From Hyphomicrobiales bacterium (GTDB lineage: Bacteria > Pseudomonadota > Alphaproteobacteria > Rhizobiales > Xanthobacteraceae): a stretch of DNA of 5,648 bases. The translations under genes were made by a program, and so were the position numbers. Below the pieces are notes generated by a model. It was not told the DNA's origin and searched no databases. It saw only the letters and a list, made by a program, of their open reading frames with translations. This document shows positions 1 through 3,548 of the stretch, in pieces. The stretch is taken from the NCBI GenBank assembly GCA_016210825.1, contig JACQTM010000083.1, forward strand, positions 1 through 5,648, read 5' to 3'. Each line of letters opens with the position of its first letter. Within the stretch, counting starts at the first letter, position 1.

Positions 1-209
1 TCGAGGCGGTATTCCTCAACAGCATGTTCCAGCAGATGTTTACCAGCATCGAGGGCGAAGGCCCGTTCGGCGGCGGACCTGCGGCCGGCGTTTGGCGCTC
101 ATTGCTCACCGATGAATACGCGAAGTCATTCACCAAGCAGGGCGGCATTGGCATCGCCGACCAAGTTTATCGCAGTCTGATCGCAGCACAGGAAGCGCGC
201 GCCCGTTAA
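1..209 (+). CDS. flgJ: Rod-binding protein FlgJ (CheL type), 3' end only
   Basis: This is the C-terminal 68 residues of a protein whose start lies before the window; the reading frame enters at base 3 and ends at the TAA at 207-209. It opens with EAVFLNSMFQQMFTSI, the pattern of the FlgJ N-terminal rod-binding domain, followed by a glycine-rich turn (GEGPFGGGPAAG) and the helix pair WRSLLTDEYAKSF and GIGIADQVYRSL that usually closes this domain. In the family it acts in the periplasm as scaffold or cap for rod assembly. The protein stops about 8 residues after that helix, so the C-terminal muramidase of enterobacterial FlgJ is absent, as is usual in Alphaproteobacteria, where a separate lytic enzyme opens the wall. 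The ATG at 24 is an internal methionine and not the start. flgN follows after 32 nt, suggesting one operon. Confidence 0.88.
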   Translation, partial: EAVFLNSMFQQMFTSIEGEGPFGGGPAAGVWRSLLTDEYAKSFTKQGGIGIADQVYRSLIAAQEARAR

Positions 210-230
210 CGGTGCGAGCCGAATTTCATC

Positions 231-234
231 GGAG
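231..234 (+). promoter_or_regulatory. Ribosome binding site of flgN
   Basis: GGAG lies 7 nt before the ATG at 242. It supports that start and shows that flgN is translated independently after the flgJ stop. Confidence 0.7.
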
Positions 235-241
235 ATAGCCA

Positions 242-733
242 ATGGCACGAGCCAAGTCCGCACCACCCGTCGAGACCAAGATTACGCCAGCAGTGAATGC
301 CGCGGAGGCACAAGCGCTCGTCGCCCATCTCGCCGAGGTGATGGAATCCTTGTTGCGCACGCTGGAGCAGGAGACAGCGCTCGTGCGCGCCGGCCAGCTT
401 AGCGACGCCGCGGCCCTCGAGCAGAGTAAAAACAATCTCGCCCGTAGTTACATGGACGACGCCACGCGTCTCAAGGCGAGCCAGAACCTCATGGCCCGGA
501 CAAACCCGGGGCAATTCGAGGCGCTGCGCCGCCAGCACGACGAGTTCCACGCGCTGTTGCAGATCAACCTCGCGGTGCTTGCGACCGCGCATGCGGTTTC
601 AGAAGGCATTATGCGCGGCGTCGCCGATGAGCTTGCCCGCAAGAACACCCCGCAAGCCTATGGCGCGTCGGGGCGGACAGCGACCCCCGGCCCCGGCAGC
701 GCCCAACCGCTGGCAGTCAGTCGCGTGCTCTAG
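242..733 (+). CDS. flgN: FlgN family flagellar export chaperone
   Basis: The 163-aa product fits FlgN, a cytosolic chaperone that binds the C-termini of the hook-filament junction proteins FlgK and FlgL and delivers them to the flagellar type III export gate. After a basic, low-complexity N-terminus (residues 1-18), residues about 20-135 read as long amphipathic helices. They include the family-like stretch LLRTLEQETALVRAGQLSD (37-55) followed by a lysine helix (SKNNLARSY, 62-70). The end of the helical part carries ELARKNTPQAYGASGR (130-145), the YGASG type of ending common in alphaproteobacterial FlgN; the last 18 residues are Pro/Gly/Ala-rich and probably disordered. Its clients flgK and flgL are coded on the opposite strand in the same window. 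FlgN sequences diverge strongly, so the call rests on helix pattern, size and neighbourhood. Confidence 0.82.
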   Translation: MARAKSAPPVETKITPAVNAAEAQALVAHLAEVMESLLRTLEQETALVRAGQLSDAAALEQSKNNLARSYMDDATRLKASQNLMARTNPGQFEALRRQHDEFHALLQINLAVLATAHAVSEGIMRGVADELARKNTPQAYGASGRTATPGPGSAQPLAVSRVL

Positions 734-744
734 TGGATGTGCTG

Positions 745-760
745 TCCCGCAGTGTCGGGA
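745..760 (+). terminator. Weak hairpin after flgN, possible terminator
   Basis: TCCCG (745-749) and CGGGA (756-760) can pair around a 6-nt loop, 12 nt after the flgN stop. The following ACCACAACAATTTTA has only one short T run, 10 nt downstream. The stem is just 5 bp, so this is at best a weak or attenuating signal between flgN and the next gene. Confidence 0.25.
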
Positions 761-842
761 ACCACAACAATTTTACCACACTTACCAACAGTGAATTAAA
801 GATCGTCCGTTAACGTCAGTAATCTGCGTGCTTTGGCTCCGC

Positions 843-847
843 AGGAG
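843..847 (+). promoter_or_regulatory. Ribosome binding site deciding the start at 854
   Basis: A full AGGAG lies 6 nt before the ATG at 854. It lies downstream of the in-frame TTG at 833, which has no comparable site, so the ATG is preferred. Confidence 0.7.
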
Positions 848-853
848 ACGGCA

Positions 854-1195
854 ATGGATAGCAATCTCACGATTAAGCGCCGGGTCGCATCAGCCCCGAG
901 CGGAGCAGTGCGGCCGAGCACCGTGCGAACCGATATTGCGCCCTCGCAGAGTGTCGCTGCGACCACCGACGCGACGACCGGGCGCAACACCGCTCCCCTC
1001 GCAGAGGCGGTGGCGCGCGAAGCATTGATCGACCCGCAAAGCCGCAACGCGCTCTACCGCGAACTCGACGAACGCCGCCGTAAGGACCGCCGCACGCCCG
1101 GTGAGGCGTTACTCCGTATACGCGCCTATGACCGCGCCGCCACCGCGGATGAGCCCACGCCGGATTCCGACGCGCACGCTGACATTGAAGTTTGA
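854..1195 (+). CDS. Small hypothetical protein, possibly a divergent FlaG-like flagellar protein
   Basis: A 113-aa product with no family that I recognise firmly. Residues 1-50 are rich in Ala, Thr, Ser and Pro and look disordered. Residues 51-95 form the only ordered-looking part: EAVAREALIDPQSRNALYRE, then a very basic segment (DERRRKDRRT, 72-81), then EALLRIRAYDRA (84-95). The order 'D-P-x-(T/S)-R-x-x-(L/V)-Y-R ... E-A-L-L-R-(I/M)-R-A-Y' resembles the C-terminal half of FlaG-type proteins ('...D..TGEVVRQVP.EALLRL...'), but the usual V-V-R-Q-(V/I)-P core is replaced by the basic run. The tail is acidic. The start is set by AGGAG and the ATG at 854. Its place between flgN and a flagellin, on the same strand, favours a flagellar role such as filament length or assembly. 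That role is an inference from position and weak similarity. Confidence 0.6.
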   Translation: MDSNLTIKRRVASAPSGAVRPSTVRTDIAPSQSVAATTDATTGRNTAPLAEAVAREALIDPQSRNALYRELDERRRKDRRTPGEALLRIRAYDRAATADEPTPDSDAHADIEV

Positions 1196-1202
1196 GCGCA
1201 GA

Positions 1203-1219
1203 GCCGCGCGTCGTGCGGC
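1203..1219 (+). repeat. Short GC-rich inverted repeat after the FlaG-like gene
   Basis: GCCGC (1203-1207) and GCGGC (1215-1219) can pair around a 7-nt loop, 8 nt after the stop codon. The sequence after it (GCTATTATCG) has no T run. It may be a weak 3' hairpin or a chance pairing. Confidence 0.25.
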
Positions 1220-1278
1220 GCTATTATCGTTAGCGATCGGTTTACAGCCGTAGTCAACAAAACGTTAAAGCGACGGCG

Positions 1279-1301
1279 GCGATTCGCGTCCCGCGAGTCG
1301 C
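1279..1301. promoter_or_regulatory. Twin GCGANTCGC dyad (two CcrM-type GANTC sites) upstream of the flagellin
   Basis: Two copies of the 9-mer GCGANTCGC stand at 1279-1287 (N=T) and 1293-1301 (N=G), 14 bp centre to centre, separated by GTCCC. Each copy is itself a palindrome around the methylation target GANTC of the alphaproteobacterial cell-cycle methyltransferase CcrM. The two copies also pair with each other as a 10-bp stem with one T-G wobble and a TCC loop. No T run follows directly, so an operator or methylation-sensitive site is more likely than a terminator. Its regulatory function is inferred. Confidence 0.5.
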
Positions 1302-1307
1302 ACGTCA

Positions 1308-1323
1308 TTAACTTGTTAACCAT
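1308..1323 (+). promoter_or_regulatory. CtrA-like half site (TTAACCAT) upstream of the flagellin
   Basis: TTAA at 1308-1311 and TTAACCAT at 1316-1323 form a TTAAC direct repeat spaced by 4 nt rather than the 7 nt of the full CtrA box. TTAACCAT is the extended half site reported for CtrA in Caulobacter. It lies 118 nt before the flagellin start and 14 nt after the GANTC dyad. A seven-T run follows at 1325-1331. I see no convincing -35/-10 or -24/-12 promoter here, so the transcription start is unassigned. Confidence 0.4.
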
Positions 1324-1377
1324 GTTTTTTTACGATGCATTACAGCCATTGTGCGAGGTTCTCGAATGATCCACGCG

Positions 1378-1393
1378 CCGATCGGTTGATCGG
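1378..1393 (+). promoter_or_regulatory. Hairpin in the presumed flagellin leader
   Basis: CCGATC (1378-1383) and GATCGG (1388-1393) form a perfect 6-bp stem with a GGTT loop, 47 nt before the flagellin start. If transcribed, it sits in the 5' untranslated leader, the part of flagellin mRNA bound by FlbT in Caulobacter (fljK), and flbT is coded just downstream here. The link is an inference. Confidence 0.35.
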
Positions 1394-1406
1394 AACGGGT
1401 TCATTC

Positions 1407-1416
1407 GCCAATTGGC
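1407..1416. repeat. Perfect 10-bp palindrome GCCAATTGGC in the flagellin leader
   Basis: GCCAATTGGC is exactly self-complementary and ends 24 nt before the flagellin ATG. It could be an operator half, a dimerisation element in the leader RNA, or chance; nothing further in the sequence decides this. Confidence 0.3.
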
Positions 1417-1424
1417 ATCTGACC

Positions 1425-1431
1425 AGAAAGG
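1425..1431 (+). promoter_or_regulatory. Ribosome binding site of the flagellin gene
   Basis: AGAAAGG lies 9 nt before the ATG at 1441. It is a moderate Shine-Dalgarno, and it is only 2 nt from an out-of-frame ATG at 1434, which is therefore unlikely to start efficiently. Confidence 0.6.
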
Positions 1432-1440
1432 TTATGTACT

Positions 1441-2577
1441 ATGTCTGATATCATCCTTACCGCTGGCGTTCGGCAGAACCTGCTGTCGCTTTCGAACACG
1501 GCGGACTTGTTGGCCTCGACCCAGAATCGTCTGGCGACGGGCAGGAAGGTGAATACGGCTCTCGACAATCCGATCAGCTTCTTCACCTCTCAGTCCCTGA
1601 ACAACCGCGCGAACGATCTCAACTCGCTGCTGGACTCGATCTCCAATGCGACTCAGACGCTCGATGCCGCCAATAACGGCATCACGTCGCTGACGAAGCT
1701 GGTCCAGAACGCTCAGTCGATTGCGCAACAGGCGCTGTCGAGCACGGCCACGACCGCCAAGTTCACGGGAACGGTTTCGAGTCTAACGGGCACAACCGCG
1801 GGAACATTCGTCGCGGCTAATACGATCACGGTCAACGACGGTACGACGACCGCCACGTTCACTGCGGCTGGCACAGCTGCCGACACCGTGCAGGCCTTCA
1901 TTGACGCCGTGAACAACACGGCGAACTTGAACGTAAAGGCTGAACTCGGCAGCGACGGCAGGGTCCTGCTCGAAGCCACCAGCACCAACACCATCGTTAT
2001 CGCTGGCACTGCAACTGTTGCTGAGAAGGCCCAATTCGGCCTCGTTGCCGGCACCACCGCGGCGGGAACGCTCAACACCACCCGCTCCGGCCTGGCAACC
2101 CAGTTCGACGATGTTCGCACGCAGATCACCCAGTTGGCCGCCGACTCCGGCTTCAACGGCGTTAACTTGCTCAATGGCGACGGCCTGAGGGTCGTGTTCA
2201 ACGAAACCGCCACCTCGAGGCTGTCGATCACGGGCGTTACGTTCAACGCCACTGGTCTCGGTATCGCGGCCGCGACGAACACCCTGCAGACGGACAAGGA
2301 CATCAGCGATGCCTTGGCCGACCTGACCAGCGCGCTCACGTCGCTGCGTCAGCAGTCCTCGAACTTCGGTTCGAGCCTGTCGGTCGTGCAGACTCGTCAG
2401 GACTTCACCAAGTCCACGATCAGCACCTTGCAGACCGGCGCCGACAAGCTGGTGCTCGCCGACTCCAACCTGGAGGGCGCCAACCTGCTCGCCCTGCAGA
2501 CCCGCCAGCAGCTGTCGACCACTGCTCTGTCGCTTGCGGTGCAGTCGGATCGAAACGTGCTCAGCCTGTTCGGCTAA
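1441..2577 (+). CDS. fliC: Flagellin, filament subunit
   Basis: The 378-aa product is a flagellin, exported through the flagellar type III apparatus and polymerised below the filament cap. The N-terminal helical domain is clear: MSDIILTAGVRQNLLSL (1-17), RLATGRKVNTALDNP (30-44), then FFTSQSLNNRANDL and TLDAANNGI (73-81). The conserved C-terminal domain ends SNLEGANLLALQTRQQLS...SLAVQSDRNVLSLFG (342-378). A Thr/Ala-rich block at about 103-211 includes a stretch at about 122-182 that resembles the Flagellin_IN (hook IN) motif, with VNDGTTTATF, a DTVQAFIDAVN helix and GSDGRVLLEA. This block precedes the second N-domain helix (RSGLATQFDDVRTQITQLA, 215-233) and FNGVNLLNG (238-246), so it splits the N-domain rather than following it. 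The start is supported by AGAAAGG. The gene appears monocistronic: a 245-bp regulatory region before it and a strong terminator after it. The chosen symbol is generic; local names such as fla or fljK are possible. Confidence 0.96.
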   Translation: MSDIILTAGVRQNLLSLSNTADLLASTQNRLATGRKVNTALDNPISFFTSQSLNNRANDLNSLLDSISNATQTLDAANNGITSLTKLVQNAQSIAQQALSSTATTAKFTGTVSSLTGTTAGTFVAANTITVNDGTTTATFTAAGTAADTVQAFIDAVNNTANLNVKAELGSDGRVLLEATSTNTIVIAGTATVAEKAQFGLVAGTTAAGTLNTTRSGLATQFDDVRTQITQLAADSGFNGVNLLNGDGLRVVFNETATSRLSITGVTFNATGLGIAAATNTLQTDKDISDALADLTSALTSLRQQSSNFGSSLSVVQTRQDFTKSTISTLQTGADKLVLADSNLEGANLLALQTRQQLSTTALSLAVQSDRNVLSLFG

Positions 2578-2602
2578 TTCGAGCATCGATAACGTCCAAC
2601 GG

Positions 2603-2635
2603 ACGGCGGGGCCAAAAGCCCCGCCGTTTGCTTTG
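2603..2635 (+). terminator. Intrinsic terminator of the flagellin gene
   Basis: ACGGCGGGGC (2603-2612) and GCCCCGCCGT (2618-2627) form a perfect 10-bp, GC-rich stem with a CAAAA loop, followed by TTGCTTTG. It lies 25 nt after the flagellin stop and separates the highly expressed flagellin transcript from flbT-flaF. Confidence 0.88.
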
Positions 2636-2655
2636 GCGCCGGCCGGCGCAGATAC

Positions 2656-2670
2656 TTAACGCGATCTTAA
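2656..2670 (+). promoter_or_regulatory. Canonical CtrA-type box TTAA-N7-TTAA before flbT
   Basis: TTAA (2656-2659), seven bases CGCGATC, then TTAA (2667-2670) match the full consensus of the alphaproteobacterial cell-cycle regulator CtrA. The box sits between the flagellin terminator and the flbT start, 45 nt before that ATG, where it would overlap a promoter for flbT-flaF. CtrA control of flagellar genes is known in the class; that this box is used is inferred. Confidence 0.6.
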
Positions 2671-2705
2671 TCGTCAGCGGCAAGCATGGGGCATTCGAAC
2701 CCGCG

Positions 2706-2709
2706 GGAG
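2706..2709 (+). promoter_or_regulatory. Ribosome binding site deciding the flbT start
   Basis: GGAG lies 6 nt before the ATG at 2716. The in-frame ATG at 2686 has no such site and would place the CtrA-type box only 15 nt from the start codon. Confidence 0.7.
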
Positions 2710-2715
2710 ACGAAC

Positions 2716-3150
2716 ATGGCGCTCAGAGTCGAGCTCAAGCCGGGCGAACGGATTATCGTCGGCGATTGTGTCATCACCAACGACAAGCAACGCACCCGTT
2801 TCCTGATCGACGGCCAGGTCCCGATCCTGCGCGAGAAGGACATCATGACGCCGAAGCGCGCCGACAGCCCGGCGAAGCGCATCTATCTCGCGATCCAATT
2901 GATGTACACCTCGCGCGATCCGCGTGCTCATCATGACATCTATTTCACACTCATTAGGGACATCGTCCAGGCGGTACCAAGTGCGTGGTCGCTCATCGAA
3001 ATTATCAATAATCAAATCTTAACGGGGGACCTGTACAAGGCTCTCAAGGAAGCCAAGAAGCTGATTGCGTACGAACAGGAGTTAATTGGAAATGCAAAAC
3101 GCCGCCAAGGCCTACGGGACGGTAGCGCGCCAGATCGCAAGTCCGCGTGA
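2716..3150 (+). CDS. flbT: Flagellar biosynthesis repressor FlbT
   Basis: The 144-aa product matches FlbT along its length: ALRVELKPGERIIVGDCVIT (2-21), the RTRFLIDGQVPILREKDI block (26-43), SPAKRIYLAIQLMY (51-64), then Y-F-T-L-I-R-D and LIEIINNQILTGDLYKALKE (93-112) near the C-terminus. In Caulobacter FlbT binds the 5' leader of flagellin mRNA and promotes its decay until the hook is complete; in some other alphaproteobacteria it acts positively. It acts in the cytoplasm together with FlaF. The start at 2716 gives the usual MxLRVELKPGE N-terminus and has a good Shine-Dalgarno. The gene lies directly after its likely target, the flagellin gene, but behind a terminator and with its own CtrA-type box. 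Its last 59 nt also code for the first residues of FlaF in another frame, and its tail (about 127-144) is basic and variable-looking. Confidence 0.95.
   Translation: MALRVELKPGERIIVGDCVITNDKQRTRFLIDGQVPILREKDIMTPKRADSPAKRIYLAIQLMYTSRDPRAHHDIYFTLIRDIVQAVPSAWSLIEIINNQILTGDLYKALKEAKKLIAYEQELIGNAKRRQGLRDGSAPDRKSA
3077..3081 (+). promoter_or_regulatory. Ribosome binding site of flaF inside flbT
   Basis: AGGAG within the flbT coding sequence lies 10 nt before the ATG at 3092 and 4 nt before the in-frame TTG at 3086. The spacing is slightly long for the ATG, but FlaF homology begins with MQNAAxAYG, so the ATG is preferred. Confidence 0.55.
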
Positions 3151-3457
3151 ACTCGAAGCCGATCTGCTGCTCAAGGCCGCGTCTCAATTACAAGCCGTGC
3201 ATGATTCTTGGGGCAGCGATAAGGCGCATCTCAACAAGGCGCTGCGCTACAATCGTAAGCTCTGGTCGATCTTCATTACGTCGGTGACGGACAAGGAAAA
3301 TCCGCTACCGGCCGAGATCCGCCAGAACGTGGCCAATCTCGGCATCTATGTCATCAATCGCACCATGTCGATGCTGACAGATCCAAAGCGCGACGAGCTC
3401 GGCAGCCTGATCAACATTAATCGTGAGCTTGCCGCCGGATTGCGCAGCAGAGCATAA
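3092..3457 (+). CDS. flaF: Flagellar biosynthesis regulator FlaF
   Basis: The 121-aa product fits FlaF, the partner of FlbT that is needed for flagellin production or secretion in alphaproteobacteria. The N-terminus (MQNAAKAYGTVARQ, 1-14), the ASPRELEADLLLKAASQLQ helix (16-34), ALRYNRKLWSIFITSV (50-65) and the PLPAEIRQNVANLGIYV segment (71-87) are the family hallmarks, followed by a C-terminal ININRELAAGL helix (107-117). It begins 59 nt before the flbT stop, in the +1 frame relative to flbT, so the two are translationally coupled and surely co-transcribed. An alternative TTG start at 3086 would add only two residues. After it comes a convergent junction with flgL. Confidence 0.94.
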   Translation: MQNAAKAYGTVARQIASPRELEADLLLKAASQLQAVHDSWGSDKAHLNKALRYNRKLWSIFITSVTDKENPLPAEIRQNVANLGIYVINRTMSMLTDPKRDELGSLININRELAAGLRSRA

Positions 3458-3499
3458 TCGCGAAGCTTCTAAAAGCATTCAATCGCAAAAAGGAATGGA

Positions 3500-3530
3500 G
3501 CCCGCGGCAATTCCGTGGGCGAATGTTTTA
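3500..3530. terminator. Likely bidirectional terminator between flaF and flgL
   Basis: GCCCGCGG (3500-3507) pairs with CCGTGGGC (3513-3520) around a CAATT loop, with one G-T wobble in the plus-strand RNA (an A-C mismatch in the minus-strand RNA). On the plus strand GAATGTTTTA follows. On the minus strand a five-T run (complement of 3487-3491) lies 8 nt past the stem. It is the only strong hairpin in the 91 bp between the convergent flbT-flaF and flgK-flgL units, so it probably serves both, more strongly for flaF. Confidence 0.6.
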
Positions 3531-3548
3531 GTCAATCGCGACGACACG

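Noticed and set aside
206..592. Minus-strand open frame of 128 codons opposite flgN
   Set aside because: It has no recognisable domain and overlaps flgN, which has a good start, ribosome binding site and context.
706..730. Sigma-54 type -24/-12 promoter (TGGCAG...CGCG) at the end of flgN
   Set aside because: The gap between the GG and GC elements is 9 nt instead of 10 and the TTGC element is missing; no better match was found before the flagellin.
796..813. TTAA-N10-TTAA as a CtrA box upstream of the FlaG-like gene
   Set aside because: The spacing is 10 nt instead of 7 and no extended half site is present.
833..853. TTG at 833 as the start of the FlaG-like gene
   Set aside because: The AGGAG at 843-847 is placed correctly for the ATG at 854 and would fall inside the coding sequence of the longer form.
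1279..1331. GANTC hairpin plus seven-T run as an intrinsic terminator
   Set aside because: The T run begins 23 nt after the stem; intrinsic terminators need it immediately after.
1783..2586. Long minus-strand open frame (267 codons), with another at 1713-2339, opposite the flagellin
   Set aside because: Both lie fully within the flagellin gene, show no family-like sequence, and are the usual by-product of high-GC codon bias; no ribosome binding site or operon context supports them.
2686..2715. ATG at 2686 as the start of flbT
   Set aside because: It would add ten residues before the conserved FlbT N-terminus and lacks a ribosome binding site, while the ATG at 2716 has both.
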